Assembly (NCBI GenBank): GCA_028281845.1
Contig: JANQJD010000013.1
Coordinates: forward strand, 75,615-138,222
From: Rhodospirillales bacterium
GTDB lineage: Bacteria; Pseudomonadota; Alphaproteobacteria; Rhodospirillales; Rhodospirillaceae
DNA: 62,608 nt
Reading direction: 5' to 3'
Made by a program: the position numbers and the translations under genes. The notes under the pieces are model-generated. The model made no database searches. It saw only the letters and a list, made by a program, of their open reading frames with translations, and was not told the DNA's origin. The first letter of the stretch is position 1; every line of letters begins with the position of its first letter. Below are positions 19,408 to 29,243 of this stretch, in pieces.

Positions 19408-19669
19408 TCCATGAGAAGAGAGATGCGCTCTATGCTATTGCTATCTCGCTGATGTCATTCTGATTGGGCATTACCTGGCATTTCCTTCACACCACAAAGA
19501 GAACGCTCTTTTGAGCGGTTGAAAAATGCGAGAAGTGGTGTCAGATGGGCTAATGGACTCATGTTTGCCTCCCTGAACAGAGGAGACAACCGCGTGGTTG
19601 TTTTTTGCGAGACATCGCTGTACAGTCTACCCTGCCTAACAGGGTAAGAGGCAAGGCAGAGGCAGAAAC

Positions 19670-20101
19670 ATGATTGATGAACTGAATGGCCTTTACTTCG
19701 AGGACCTAAATGTTGGCCTGCGGGGTGTTTTCGCACGGACCATCACAGAGACTGATATCGTTCAGTTCGCTGGTGTTTCAGGGGATAACAGCCCCGTGCA
19801 TCTGAACGAGGAATACGCTAAAAAGACCCGCTTCAAGACTCGTATTGCTCACGGTGCTCTATGTGGGGCATACATCTCTGCTTGTATGGCTACGCGCATG
19901 CCAGGACCTGGTTGTATATACGTGCGTCAAACATTAAAATTTCTCTTTCCAGTACATATTCACGATACCGTTGTCGTGCGAGTAGAAGTCAGAGCCCTGG
20001 ATGAAAAAAGAAAATTTGCCACTTTGACAACATGTTGTTTTGTTAAAAAACAATTAGTAGTAGATGGTGAGGCTGTGCTCCTCATGCCAACTCGCACCTG
20101 A
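19670..20101 (+). CDS. MaoC-family (R)-hydratase
   Basis: A 143-aa single hot-dog hydratase of the MaoC/PhaJ type. Residues about 8-20 hold the typical YFEDLNVG opening; FAGVSGDNSPVHLNEEYA (about 33-50) gives the catalytic Asp and His of the hydratase-2 motif, and RIAHGAL follows. Such enzymes hydrate trans-2-enoyl-CoA to (R)-3-hydroxyacyl-CoA, feeding polyhydroxyalkanoate, or act on related acyl-CoAs. The position just before ribF is standard in Rhodospirillales. A PHA link is inference; no pha gene is in the window. Confidence 0.85.
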   Translation: MIDELNGLYFEDLNVGLRGVFARTITETDIVQFAGVSGDNSPVHLNEEYAKKTRFKTRIAHGALCGAYISACMATRMPGPGCIYVRQTLKFLFPVHIHDTVVVRVEVRALDEKRKFATLTTCCFVKKQLVVDGEAVLLMPTRT

Positions 20102-20120
20102 GGATTTTCCCTCCGTGGCC

Positions 20121-21356
20121 ATGCGCTTGTTCCGCCATTACACCAAATTGCCTACAGAGGTACGCGGGAGTGTAGTGGTGCTTGGCAATTTCGATGGCGT
20201 GCATCGAGGGCATCAGGCGGTTATAGCAAGAGCACGAGAAATTGGCCTGGCTGCTGCGAGGCCAGTCTGTATCATGACCTTCGAACCTCATCCCCGGACT
20301 TTTTTTGCGGGGGATAAGGATTTTTTTCGTCTGACACCGTTTCGCACAAAGGCTCGCACCCTTGCCACACTAGGAGTAGATTTTTTAATTGCCCAGCATT
20401 TCGATCTGCACTTTGCCCGCTACACTGCAGCAGAATTTGTAGATCATGTTCTTCTGGAAGGAATCGGTGCACATCATGTGGTAGTGGGGTACGATTACTT
20501 GTTCGGGCGGGGCCGCAGTGGTACCGTGCCAGTGCTAGAGGCTTTGGGAAGGAATCGTGGGTTTGCGGTGACAGCAGTTCCACCTGTACGAAGCCCAGAC
20601 GGTGTCATTTATTCTTCAACCCAAGTACGAAGATGCTTAGTAGAGGGACGTCCACGCGATGCTGCCCGCCTACTTGGCCGCTATTTTGAAATAGAGGGTC
20701 GTGTTGGGTATGGTAAAAAATGGGGAAGAGGACTTGGGTATCCAACCGCCAATTTGCATCTCCACAAATGCCAGAAACCACGCACGGGAGTCTATGCGGT
20801 GCGTGCCAGTGTCCAAAACAAGAGGGAGGGAATTCTTTGGCAAAACGGTGTTGCGAATTACGGCTCCCGTCCCAGTTTTGATGAGCGCGTGCCTCTCTTA
20901 GAAGTTCATCTCCTTGACTTCGCCGAGGACATCTATTGCCAGAATCTGCGTGTGGCTCTGGTAGAGTTCTTACGTCCGGAACGCCGTTTTGATGACAGAG
21001 AGTCACTACAAGCACAGATAGCAACAGACTCTGCACAGGCACGGAGCATTCTCTCTGCACTGCCACTTGCTAGCCCACCGCCTCACCGCACCGTCTCTCC
21101 TCCGAGAGGAGACACAGAAGAACAGTGGGCTGTGCCCCCCCCCTCCAACATACCCCACCCTCCTCGAGGAAGAATCGAGAAAGGTGCATGGCGGGAGCAT
21201 CCTACTGTGATGTACCGCGATAAAGGACCATGCTCGTGCCTTGTGACTGGGCCAGATGGTCATAGCCTATCAGACGCACATGATTGCGTGGGTGAGCTTG
21301 ATGGCAGGCTTCGACCTCAGAAAGAATATGATGAACACTGGATTCACCAAACATAG
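20121..21356 (+). CDS. ribF: Bifunctional riboflavin kinase/FAD synthetase with a C-terminal extension
   Basis: Phosphorylates riboflavin to FMN and adenylates FMN to FAD. The N-terminal FAD synthetase domain has [15 protein letters not shown] (the HxGH motif). The C-terminal kinase domain has [12 protein letters not shown] and GVYAV, and ends with [18 protein letters not shown] near residue 310. ATG 20121 gives [17 protein letters not shown], the family start; an upstream ATG at 20064 lies inside maoC. The protein then runs about 100 residues past the normal end. The extra part is Pro/Arg-rich ([14 protein letters not shown]), and its last 52 codons read the antisense strand of rbcS. The usual partner ileS is absent. 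The extension probably reflects loss of the original stop. Confidence 0.9.
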   Translation: MRLFRHYTKLPTEVRGSVVVLGNFDGVHRGHQAVIARAREIGLAAARPVCIMTFEPHPRTFFAGDKDFFRLTPFRTKARTLATLGVDFLIAQHFDLHFARYTAAEFVDHVLLEGIGAHHVVVGYDYLFGRGRSGTVPVLEALGRNRGFAVTAVPPVRSPDGVIYSSTQVRRCLVEGRPRDAARLLGRYFEIEGRVGYGKKWGRGLGYPTANLHLHKCQKPRTGVYAVRASVQNKREGILWQNGVANYGSRPSFDERVPLLEVHLLDFAEDIYCQNLRVALVEFLRPERRFDDRESLQAQIATDSAQARSILSALPLASPPPHRTVSPPRGDTEEQWAVPPPSNIPHPPRGRIEKGAWREHPTVMYRDKGPCSCLVTGPDGHSLSDAHDCVGELDGRLRPQKEYDEHWIHQT

Positions 21357-21567
21357 GCAGCTTCCACATATACCAATAACTTAGATGAGCATGCTCCGGT
21401 TCTGTATGTTCTATAGCGGGCGTCCATCCCTTGTTAACGATGTATTCCACCTGACGGAGGATCTCGTCCTCTGTCATTGGAGGCAAGTAGGAAAAGGTGC
21501 CAGCCTTCCGGCTGTTCTTATCAGAGAGTTGCGATGCGTAATCACGAATGTCATTCGTCATAGTCAT
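21202..21567 (-). CDS. rbcS: RuBisCO small subunit, form IA
   Basis: Small subunit of the L8S8 carbon dioxide-fixing enzyme of the Calvin cycle. 121 aa. The diagnostic stretches are [13 protein letters not shown], then [29 protein letters not shown] and a C-terminal MVLYRG. The short N-terminus and the SYWYMWKLP context match form IA. It lies 64 bases after rbcL in the same direction, so the two are one operon. Its 3' end is overlapped on the other strand by the extended tail of ribF. No cbbQ/cbbO activase genes follow. Confidence 0.96.
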   Translation of the reverse strand: MTMTNDIRDYASQLSDKNSRKAGTFSYLPPMTEDEILRQVEYIVNKGWTPAIEHTEPEHAHLSYWYMWKLPMFGESSVHHILSEVEACHQAHPRNHVRLIGYDHLAQSQGTSMVLYRGTSQ

Positions 21568-21631
21568 AGGCTTTCTCCTTCACTCGAGCACTGTCTATGT
21601 CAGGTCAGGCACAAAGTCCGGGGAAATTAAA

Positions 21632-23056
21632 TTAAGAACGGTCCGCGACATCAAGCTTATCTACGACGTCAAATTCAAACTGAATCTCCTTCCATGTCTC
21701 CATGGCAACTTTCAATTCTGGAGAGGATTGTGCGGCCTTCGTCAGGATGTCCTTCCCTTCCACTTCCAGGGCCCGTCCTTCATTACGAGCCTTCACGCAG
21801 GCCTCTAGTGCAACACGATTTGCGCATGCACCTGCTGCATTTCCCCACGGGTGCCCCAGAGTGCCGCCGCCAAATTGAAAGCAGGCGTCGTCACCGAAAA
21901 TTGATACCAATGCTGGCATATGCCACACGTGGATGCCACCGGAGGCAACGGGCAATACACTTGGCATGGCACCCCAATCCTGATCAAAGAAAATTCCGCG
22001 CGCACGATCAGCCTTAACAAAGCGCTCCCTCAAGAGGGAAATCCAGCCAAGAGTCGCTTCTCTGTCACCTTCCAACTTGCCCACGACGGTACCAGTGTGT
22101 AAATGGTCCCCCCCCAATAGCCTTAAGGCTTTTGCCAATACACGAAAGTTGATCCCGTGGTTGGGATGGCGGTCAATGACGGCGTGCATCGCACGATGGA
22201 CGTGTAAAAGCATCCCGTTTCTCCTGCACCACCGGGACAGACTAGCGTGAGCAGTAAAACCTGTTGTAATGTAATCGTTCATAATAATTGGCATGCCGAG
22301 AGTCTTTGCAAACTCAGCACGTTCCAACATTTCTTCCCAGGAAGCGGCTGTGACGTTAAGGTAATGGCCCTTGCGTTCTCCAGTCTCTGCTCCGGCCTTA
22401 TGAATAGCTTCAGCTACAAAAGAAAACCGATCACGCCAGCGCAGAAATGGTTGAGAGTTGACATTCTCATCATCCTTTGTGAAATCTAGTCCACCGCGCA
22501 GACATTCATACACGGCACGGCCATAGTTTTTAGCCGACAGACCCAGTTTTGGTTTAATTGTACAACCGAGAAGTGGGCGGCCGTACTTGTCCAGTTTGTC
22601 CCGCTCAACTCGTATTCCATGAGGGGGGCCATCGCATGTCATCACAAAGTGCAGCGGGAACCGGACGTCCTCTAGGCGTAGGGTACGTACAGCTTTGAAT
22701 CCGAACACGTTGCCAACCAAAGACGTAAAAACGTTTACCACAGACCCAAACTCAAACAGGTCTATTGGGTAGGCAATAAAAGCATAAAACGACTCGTTGC
22801 TGCCTGGAACATCCTCGATCCTATATGCACGGCCTTTATAATACTCAAGATCCGTCAGGAGGTCTGTCCACACAGTAGTCCATGTGGCTGTAGAAGACTC
22901 CGCTGCGACCGCTGCCGCGGCTTCTTCCCGTGGAACCCCTGATTGGGCAACGATTTTGAAGCAGGCGAGTAAATCTGAATCCTTTACCTGGTAATCCGGC
23001 TGCCAGTACATTTTGCTATATTCTTTCACACCTGCATCGTATTTCCGTAGCAACAT
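21632..23056 (-). CDS. rbcL: RuBisCO large subunit, form IA
   Basis: Catalytic subunit that carboxylates ribulose 1,5-bisphosphate. ATG 23056 follows GGAGGAAGGCC and gives [13 protein letters not shown], the form IA start (474 aa); the frame is open to 23128. Catalytic features are [11 protein letters not shown] (K168, K170), the carbamylated lysine K194 in [22 protein letters not shown] (H285, H287, R288) and loop 6 [10 protein letters not shown] (K327). Around 258-272 the normally near-invariant IMHDYLTGGFTAN reads [13 protein letters not shown], with three unusual substitutions outside the known catalytic residues. It is divergent from glmM, and no cbbR regulator gene lies between them. 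Confidence 0.97.
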   Translation of the reverse strand: MLLRKYDAGVKEYSKMYWQPDYQVKDSDLLACFKIVAQSGVPREEAAAAVAAESSTATWTTVWTDLLTDLEYYKGRAYRIEDVPGSNESFYAFIAYPIDLFEFGSVVNVFTSLVGNVFGFKAVRTLRLEDVRFPLHFVMTCDGPPHGIRVERDKLDKYGRPLLGCTIKPKLGLSAKNYGRAVYECLRGGLDFTKDDENVNSQPFLRWRDRFSFVAEAIHKAGAETGERKGHYLNVTAASWEEMLERAEFAKTLGMPIIMNDYITTGFTAHASLSRWCRRNGMLLHVHRAMHAVIDRHPNHGINFRVLAKALRLLGGDHLHTGTVVGKLEGDREATLGWISLLRERFVKADRARGIFFDQDWGAMPSVLPVASGGIHVWHMPALVSIFGDDACFQFGGGTLGHPWGNAAGACANRVALEACVKARNEGRALEVEGKDILTKAAQSSPELKVAMETWKEIQFEFDVVDKLDVADRS

Positions 23057-23269
23057 GGCCTTCCTCCCGTTGATTTCCCAAGAGTCCAATTTGAGAGCAT
23101 AGTACTCCACCCGGATCAAGGTGGGCAACTAGTACATCGGTGTCGTCTCTTCAGACAGAACGCACAGCCTGGTATATAAGTACTTTCGCGTGTTTAAGTA
23201 ATTTATTTTACTCTCCGCATAATAAAACGCCAATAAATAACTGAGGTCACCGATTCAATGAGGGAGCAC

Positions 23270-24688
23270 ATGAGGAGGTTTTTTGGCACTGATGGCGTGC
23301 GTGGCAAGGCGAACCAAGAGCCCATGACGGCTGAAACGGCTTTGAAAATTGGGATGGCCGCCGGCTGTCAATTGATGCGTGGAGAATATCGCCATAAAGT
23401 TGTTATTGGAAAAGACACTCGTTTATCAGGTTATCTTTTGGAACCCGCTCTGACAGCTGGTTTCATTGCAGTTGGCATGGATGTCATTCTACTAGGTCCG
23501 TTGCCGACACCAGGTGTCGCGATGCTGACACATAGTCTACGCGCTGACCTAGGGGTCATGATTTCAGCCTCACATAACCCTTATGAAGATAATGGCATTA
23601 AGCTCTTTGGTCCAGATGGGTTTAAAGTGTCTGATGATACGGAAGCCGGAATTGAATCCCGCATGAATCAAGGCCTGGAAGGGATGCGCGTTGAGGTAAA
23701 TAAACTTGGCCGTGCTAGACGATTAGATGATGCAACAGGTCGTTATATAGAATTTGTGAAAAACACTTTTCCACGTGGATTACGTCTTGATGGTCTTCGT
23801 ATTGTTGTGGACTGTGCAAATGGTGCTGCCTATCGAATCGCTCCCAGAGTGTTTTGGGAATTAGGAGCTGAGGTCATTGAAACTAGTGCAGATCCAGATG
23901 GATTTAATATCAATTATAGATGTGGTTCACAACATCCTAGTCATATCTGTGCTAGAGTATTGAAAAATAAAGCACATCTCGGGGTCGCTCTTGACGGCGA
24001 TGCTGATCGTGTGGTATTATGTGATGAAAATGGAAGATTGATAGATGGTGATCAATTACTCGCATTAACTGCGTATGAATGGCAACGTACTCAACGTCTG
24101 CAGGGCGGTGCTGTGGTTGCCACTATCATGTCCAATTTAGGACTTGAAAGATATTTGCGCGCTGCAGGTTTGAAGCTCATTCGTACTCCTGTCGGCGATC
24201 GTTATGTTGTGGAGGAAATGTTACGTAGTGGTTGTAATATAGGTGGAGAACAATCTGGACATATAATATTAAGTGATTATACTACTACAGGTGATGGACT
24301 TATAGCAACATTACAATTATTAGAAAAAGTGATAACATCTGATTATACTGTAAGTAACATCTCCCGACAATTTGAACCTCTACCACAGATCTTGCGTAAC
24401 ATTCGCCTGGCAGGAATGACTGAGACTGTCCTGGACGCTGATTTAGTAATGGCGGCCGTGCGTGAAGGGGAAGAACGTCTGAACGGCCACGGGCGCCTGC
24501 TTATCCGCAAGTCTGGCACTGAGCCGCTTATCCGGATAATGGCCGAAGGTGAGGATGCAACTATTCTTTCAAAAGTTGTATCAGATGTGGTAACAGCAAT
24601 AAAAAGTTCAACGGCACGAGCCGATCGACAGATAGATAAACTCCAAAAGGAGCATAGCCAAAGGGACACTCAGGTAACAATCACATGA
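23270..24688 (+). CDS. glmM: Phosphoglucosamine mutase
   Basis: Converts glucosamine 6-phosphate to glucosamine 1-phosphate for peptidoglycan and lipopolysaccharide precursors. Motifs are [11 protein letters not shown] at the start, catalytic serine S101 in [13 protein letters not shown], the metal-binding ALDGDADR, substrate-binding GGEQSGH and the C-terminal [18 protein letters not shown] 23270 has AGGGAG six bases upstream and matches the family N-terminus; ATG 23258 is four codons earlier. The C-terminus carries about 25 extra residues. It overlaps thiD by 4 bases (ATGA), the standard alphaproteobacterial glmM-thiD pair. Confidence 0.96.
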   Translation: MRRFFGTDGVRGKANQEPMTAETALKIGMAAGCQLMRGEYRHKVVIGKDTRLSGYLLEPALTAGFIAVGMDVILLGPLPTPGVAMLTHSLRADLGVMISASHNPYEDNGIKLFGPDGFKVSDDTEAGIESRMNQGLEGMRVEVNKLGRARRLDDATGRYIEFVKNTFPRGLRLDGLRIVVDCANGAAYRIAPRVFWELGAEVIETSADPDGFNINYRCGSQHPSHICARVLKNKAHLGVALDGDADRVVLCDENGRLIDGDQLLALTAYEWQRTQRLQGGAVVATIMSNLGLERYLRAAGLKLIRTPVGDRYVVEEMLRSGCNIGGEQSGHIILSDYTTTGDGLIATLQLLEKVITSDYTVSNISRQFEPLPQILRNIRLAGMTETVLDADLVMAAVREGEERLNGHGRLLIRKSGTEPLIRIMAEGEDATILSKVVSDVVTAIKSSTARADRQIDKLQKEHSQRDTQVTIT

Positions 24689-25575
24689 CTCCCACACCAG
24701 TGCGTGGACGCGTCCTAGTTTGTGCCGGCTCTGACTCTGGCGGTGGAGCTGGCATTCAAGCTGATATCAAGGCAGTGACGGCGCTTGGGGGGTATGCTAT
24801 GACGGCTATCACTACATTAACAGCCCAGAGCACACAGGGCGTGTTGGCCATCCATCCGATACCGCCGTCGTTCGTCGCTCAGCAAATGACCGTCTGTCTC
24901 GAGGATATAGGCGCCGATGTGATTAAAACAGGTATGCTCGCCACGGCTGAGGTCATTGAAAACATTGGAGACGTTTTAGAGATTTATGCAAAAAATATTC
25001 CTCTCATCATAGATCCCGTAATGGTGGCAAAGGATGGAACAGCCATGCTAGAGGAGAATGCAATTCAGGCCTTGCGTATCCACCTGATGGCTCGGGCTAC
25101 TCTGATCACCCCCAACATATCGGAGGCAGGAGTCCTCTTAGGCGAAGAGATAGAAGAGATCAAAACACCAGGTGATTTAGCCGTTGCGGCCCGCCGACTC
25201 CTGGAGGAGCTTCCAGTTGGAGCTGTTTTGCTAAAGGGTGGCCACAATCCAGGAAAAAAGATATTAGACGTGCTAGTCACTAGATCCGGTCAGACAACTT
25301 TTTTGAGTCACCCCCGAATCGACTCGGCCAGCACGCATGGAACTGGCTGTACACTCGCAGCGTCTGTTGCCTGCGGTCTAGCCCAGGGGATGGGATTAGA
25401 ACCTGCCATCAGACGGGCACATGACTACGTGCTGACTGCCATCGCTACAGCCCCTGGATACGGGAAAGGTTACGGTCCCCTAAATCATGTCCACACGGTT
25501 CGTCCCTGCGTTGCTTCACCATCGGTTACGCTGGTGGGCGCGACAGGGGTCGAACCTGCAGCCCCTCGCATGTGA
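24685..25575 (+). CDS. thiD: Hydroxymethylpyrimidine/phosphomethylpyrimidine kinase
   Basis: Thiamine pathway kinase that phosphorylates HMP and then HMP phosphate. Motifs are [21 protein letters not shown] near the start, DPVMVAKDG in the middle, LLKGGHNPG, and the anion-hole [11 protein letters not shown]. The family usually ends soon after GYGPLNHVH; here about 25 more residues follow ([19 protein letters not shown] and on) to a stop at 25575, which lies inside the convergent tRNA-Val gene. The start overlaps the glmM stop by 4 bases, so translation is coupled. Confidence 0.94.
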   Translation: MTPTPVRGRVLVCAGSDSGGGAGIQADIKAVTALGGYAMTAITTLTAQSTQGVLAIHPIPPSFVAQQMTVCLEDIGADVIKTGMLATAEVIENIGDVLEIYAKNIPLIIDPVMVAKDGTAMLEENAIQALRIHLMARATLITPNISEAGVLLGEEIEEIKTPGDLAVAARRLLEELPVGAVLLKGGHNPGKKILDVLVTRSGQTTFLSHPRIDSASTHGTGCTLAASVACGLAQGMGLEPAIRRAHDYVLTAIATAPGYGKGYGPLNHVHTVRPCVASPSVTLVGATGVEPAAPRM

Positions 25576-25606
25576 AACGAGTGCTCTGCCGCTGAGCTAC
25601 GCGCCC
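25532..25606 (-). tRNA. tRNA-Val (anticodon CAC)
   Basis: The minus strand reads GGGCGCGTAGCTCAGCGGCA and on, with the anticodon loop TTCACAT (CAC), the T arm CAGGTTCGACCCCTG, and encoded CCA. The acceptor stem GGGCGCG/CGCGCCC is perfect. It converges with thiD and its 3' half overlaps the last 44 bases of the thiD frame on the other strand. Confidence 0.95.
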
Positions 25607-25792
25607 TTTCTGGCACAAGGATAACGGTGTCTGAGGATTGAAAGGCTCTTCCCTCACTGTCAAGCTTTTTTGTCCGCGGTAGTGTGCGATTTCCAAGAGC
25701 ATGCACGCTGATTCCTGTGTACGGTTTCCTGGTAAAGCACATCATGTTAGCTTAGCTCATACTCCATTATGAGTGATTGAAAGGGACCATTG

Positions 25793-27319
25793 ATGCAGAT
25801 CACCTTCGCTGAGTCAACTTTGCCGAAAGAAGGTGCCGTTGTCGTCGGGGTGTTAGAAGGACGTGTTCTTACGCCTACGGCATCTGCAATTGATACACTC
25901 ACTAGTGGTTCTATGACAAGGGCAATAGCCGCCAGCCATTTTGATGGTCAGAAGGAGCAATCCTTGATTCTCCTAGCCCCAAGTGGCTTATCGCTTACAC
26001 GTATTGTGCTAATAGGGCTCGGAAAAGCTGCAGAACTTGATGCACTAGCCTTGGAAAGATTTGGCGGTCTAGCCATGAGTCATCTTCTGGCAGCCAATGA
26101 TACGATGGCTGCTGTGATGGTAGATACCATCGCGGATGTTCCACTGTCTCTGCCGATGATGGCCGCTCATATAGCCTGTGGTGCTCGGCTACGCACTTAT
26201 CGCTTTGATAAATATAAAACTAGAAAAGAGAATAAAGAAAAAATCTTTTTACAAGAATTTCAGGTGAGGACGACAGATTTTACAGCAGCGTGCAAGGCTT
26301 TTGAGGGGTTGGACAAAATCGTTGATGCTGTGTTCCTAGCTCGTACCCTGTCGAGTGAGCCTGCTAACGTGATATATCCGGAAAGTTTTGCTACTGAGGT
26401 GTGGAAGTTGAACAAGCTTGGTCTTGTCGTTGACGTGCTCGATGAACACAAGGTTCGGCAACTGGGGATGAATGCTTTACTAGCAGTTGGACAAGGTTCT
26501 GCGCGTGAGAGTCTTCTTATCGTATTGCGTTGGCTTGGGGCGAAGGATCACGAGGCTAGACCATTAGCCTTAGTTGGTAAGGGTGTCACTTTTGACAGCG
26601 GCGGTATCTCTATTAAACCTAGCGCCGGTATGGGAGAGATGAAGCAGGACATGGCTGGCGCCGGTGTGGTTGTTGGTGTGATGCAATCAATAGCTGCGTG
26701 TAAAATACCAATTAACGTTGTAGGTGTTGTCGGGATGGTGGAGAACATGCCCTCTGGTACCGCTCAGCGGCCTGGCGACATTGTCACATCAGCTTCTGGC
26801 CAGACTATTGAGGTGCTGAATACCGATGCCGAGGGGCGGCTTGTGCTTGCTGACTCTTTGTGGTATGTTCAAGAGCATCATCATCCTGTGCTAATCGTTG
26901 ATATTGCTACATTGACGGGGGCCATTGTGACTGCCCTCGGAGCCAATTACGCTGGGTTGTTTTCTAATGATGATCTTCTCGCAGAGAAGTTGCTTTCAGC
27001 TGGTGAAGCCGTAGGGGAACGGCTATGGCGATTGCCACTGGGCGATTCTTACGACAGGCAGATAGAGTCCGATGCGGCCGATATGAAAAACACTGGAGAT
27101 CGTGAAGCTGGTGCCATTACTGCTGCCCAATTCCTCCAACGCTTTGTCTGCGGCGTACCATGGGCACATCTTGATATTGCGGGTGTAACGTGGTCAAAGC
27201 AAGACACGGCCACCGTGCCTAAAGGCGCCACTGCCTTCGGTGTGAGGCTTTTAGAGCGGTTCATCACTGAATATTGCAATGCACAAGAGATGAGTCGCCC
27301 AACGGAAAGGGCTGTATGA
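25793..27319 (+). CDS. pepA: Leucyl aminopeptidase (M17)
   Basis: Cytosolic two-metal aminopeptidase that trims peptides. ATG 25793 has AAGGG about seven bases upstream; a TTG one codon earlier is possible. 508 aa. Metal and active-site motifs are VGKGVTFDSGGISIKPSAGM (Lys and Asp ligands), KQDMAGAG, and the signature NTDAEGRLVLADSL. The N-terminal third is the variable hexamer-forming domain. The usual downstream holC is missing; fmt follows after 46 bases. Confidence 0.95.
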   Translation: MQITFAESTLPKEGAVVVGVLEGRVLTPTASAIDTLTSGSMTRAIAASHFDGQKEQSLILLAPSGLSLTRIVLIGLGKAAELDALALERFGGLAMSHLLAANDTMAAVMVDTIADVPLSLPMMAAHIACGARLRTYRFDKYKTRKENKEKIFLQEFQVRTTDFTAACKAFEGLDKIVDAVFLARTLSSEPANVIYPESFATEVWKLNKLGLVVDVLDEHKVRQLGMNALLAVGQGSARESLLIVLRWLGAKDHEARPLALVGKGVTFDSGGISIKPSAGMGEMKQDMAGAGVVVGVMQSIAACKIPINVVGVVGMVENMPSGTAQRPGDIVTSASGQTIEVLNTDAEGRLVLADSLWYVQEHHHPVLIVDIATLTGAIVTALGANYAGLFSNDDLLAEKLLSAGEAVGERLWRLPLGDSYDRQIESDAADMKNTGDREAGAITAAQFLQRFVCGVPWAHLDIAGVTWSKQDTATVPKGATAFGVRLLERFITEYCNAQEMSRPTERAV

Positions 27320-27365
27320 ATGCCGCCTGCAATGTGTAAGAGCAAAATGTCATTACTATGAAACT

Positions 27366-28322
27366 ATGAAAAAGCGCTTTCCTTCTTTGCGGGTAGGTTT
27401 TCTGGGCACCTCTCACTTCGCTGTCCCGTCCTTAAGAGCGCTGATGGGGCGACACAGTGTAGTCTGCACCTATACAAGACGACCATGTCTGACAGGGCGT
27501 GGCATGAAAATGAAAGAAAAGCGGACGCCCGTGCATGAGGTAGCCGAGGCAGCTGGTCTACTCGTTCGCACGCCGCGGACTCTGCAGGATCCCATTATAT
27601 GGGAGGAATGGAGCAGAATTCAGGCTGATGTTGGCGTGGTAGTTTCCTATGGCCTTCTGTTGCCAGAGGCTGTGCTTGCCGCTCCGAGATTCGGATGTAT
27701 CAATGTACATGCTTCTCTGCTGCCTCGCTGGCGTGGTGCCGCTCCCATTCATCGGGCCGTGATGGGCGGTGATACGGTCAGTGGTGTCACTATCATGAAG
27801 ATGGATAACGGTTTGGACACAGGCCCTATTCTGCTAACAGCTCATGTCCCTGTCACAGAAATTACAACTGCTGGTATACTTTATGATACCCTGGCTCATA
27901 TGGGTGCCCGATTGCTGTTACAGGCGATTGAGGGCCTTGTGAAGGGGACACTTGTCCCACGGCCGCAATCATCACAAGGCGTGACTTATGCGCAGAAGAT
28001 TCACTCGAGTGAAGGACAGATTGATTGGACTTTGCCAGCAGTAACCCTCTCTGCCCTGATCAGGGGTCTGTCACCTTGGCCTGGTGCTTTCTGTCACCAC
28101 GATGGCACGCGCCTTAAGATTCTAATGGCGCAAGAAATAAAAAATATCTCCACCTGTAGAGGATGGGCGCCTGGGACAGTCCTAGATGATCAATTGACCG
28201 TGGCCTGCGGTGGAGGCGGTGCCCTTGCTCTCAAGTATATACAGAGAGCTGGTAAGAGAGCTATGACAGCCGTCTCATTCCTACGAGGATATCCCCTCAG
28301 GCCAGGGGCTGTGCTCACTTGA
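27366..28322 (+). CDS. fmt: Methionyl-tRNA formyltransferase
   Basis: Formylates initiator Met-tRNA using 10-formyltetrahydrofolate. 318 aa. The folate-binding and catalytic stretch NVHASLLPRWRGAAPIHRAV, with the downstream GVTIMKMDNGLDTGPIL, is diagnostic. The C-terminal OB-fold domain follows (SSEGQIDWTLPA, then IRGLSPWPGAFC). It is unlinked to def here (def is at 36 kb), unlike the usual def-fmt pair. The start ATG at 27366 has only a weak ribosome site. Confidence 0.95.
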   Translation: MKKRFPSLRVGFLGTSHFAVPSLRALMGRHSVVCTYTRRPCLTGRGMKMKEKRTPVHEVAEAAGLLVRTPRTLQDPIIWEEWSRIQADVGVVVSYGLLLPEAVLAAPRFGCINVHASLLPRWRGAAPIHRAVMGGDTVSGVTIMKMDNGLDTGPILLTAHVPVTEITTAGILYDTLAHMGARLLLQAIEGLVKGTLVPRPQSSQGVTYAQKIHSSEGQIDWTLPAVTLSALIRGLSPWPGAFCHHDGTRLKILMAQEIKNISTCRGWAPGTVLDDQLTVACGGGGALALKYIQRAGKRAMTAVSFLRGYPLRPGAVLT

Positions 28323-28367
28323 GTTGTCATGGAATAGCGGAAAAAAACCAATAAGAAATATCTAAAT

Positions 28368-29243
28368 TCAGTCCAATTCTACTGGGAGTTCCTCATGTTT
28401 TGTCCACTCAGCCCATGAACCGTCATAGTTCGCCACGTCAGTCTTCCCCAAGAGGTAGAGTCCAAGCGTGATCAAGCAACATGTCACACCTTCTCCACAT
28501 GTAGCGATGATTGGTCTCTCAAGATCAATACCGTGATTCTCAAAACACTTTTTCAAGGAATCAGCGGGAAGGAGAGTCAGTTCGCGAGAATCGATCAACT
28601 CGATAACCGGCAGATTTACGCTGCTGGGGATATGACCAGCTCGAGAGCCTGGTGCTAGTGCCTGCTGTGGTGCATGGTAACGTTCCGCCCTACGTCCATC
28701 AACAATCTGTTCAAAATGCGTGTCGAGGTCTTCTCGTACCTGTTCCAGAGAGCGTAAGAGCGAGAAGTTCTGGCGCGGCCTGAAGAGAGTCGGCGAAGAG
28801 AGGGGAACTCCGTCCTCAACAGTGCGCTGTTCACGTAACCACTTAGGAAAGCCGCCTGCTAATACTGCCACGTTGGTATGACCAAACACATGAAACATCC
28901 ACCACGCTCGTGCGGCCGCACTAGCTCCTCCGACGTTGTCATAGACAACGATGTGATGTTCATTGCCAAGCCCCAAGCGCCCGACTCTATCAGCAAATAA
29001 CTCAGCTGATGGCAATGTGTGGGGGAATGGGGCTGTGGGATCAGCAATGTCATCAATGTCAAAGAACACGGCCCCAGGAATGTGGGAATCGAGATACTCT
29101 GCGCGACCATCACGCTGTGTTCCCGTAGGCCACCAGCTCGCATCTACGACTTTAGTATTTTGTGTATCTATGTTTTCCGCAAGCCATTCTGTAGAAACAA
29201 TACCATCTTTATTAGTATAATCCATGTAAAGCAATACCTTCAT
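28368..29243 (-). CDS. sseA: Two-domain rhodanese / 3-mercaptopyruvate sulfurtransferase
   Basis: Transfers sulfur from 3-mercaptopyruvate or thiosulfate to acceptors. 291 aa with two rhodanese domains: an inactive N-terminal one (VVDASWWPTGTQRDGRAEY, HIPGAVFFDID) and a catalytic C-terminal one (IVDGRRAERYHAP, HIPSSVNLP). The active-site loop reads CGEGVTCC, where the family normally has CG[S/T]GVT; the extra Glu and second Cys are unusual. In a sulfur-oxidising organism thiosulfate could be a substrate, but that is inference. ATG 29222 is an alternative start seven codons in. Confidence 0.88.
   Translation of the reverse strand: MKVLLYMDYTNKDGIVSTEWLAENIDTQNTKVVDASWWPTGTQRDGRAEYLDSHIPGAVFFDIDDIADPTAPFPHTLPSAELFADRVGRLGLGNEHHIVVYDNVGGASAAARAWWMFHVFGHTNVAVLAGGFPKWLREQRTVEDGVPLSSPTLFRPRQNFSLLRSLEQVREDLDTHFEQIVDGRRAERYHAPQQALAPGSRAGHIPSSVNLPVIELIDSRELTLLPADSLKKCFENHGIDLERPIIATCGEGVTCCLITLGLYLLGKTDVANYDGSWAEWTKHEELPVELD

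Larger units (their letters stand above)
18858..19669. other. Long metK/maoC divergent spacer, no gene seen
   Basis: About 810 bp between the divergent starts of metK and the MaoC gene. It holds an inverted repeat in the metK leader (18921-18948), a strongly AT-rich block (about 19110-19215), a 12-bp palindrome (19212-19223) and a 21-bp tandem duplication (19366-19407). Open frames here are short and match nothing. In relatives the lnt and a regulator gene usually precede metK, so this may be the residue of deleted genes. Confidence 0.55.

Noticed and set aside
21632..23128. Longer rbcL starting at 23128
   Set aside because: The extra 24 residues are not RuBisCO-like, and ATG 23056 has a strong ribosome site and the family N-terminus.
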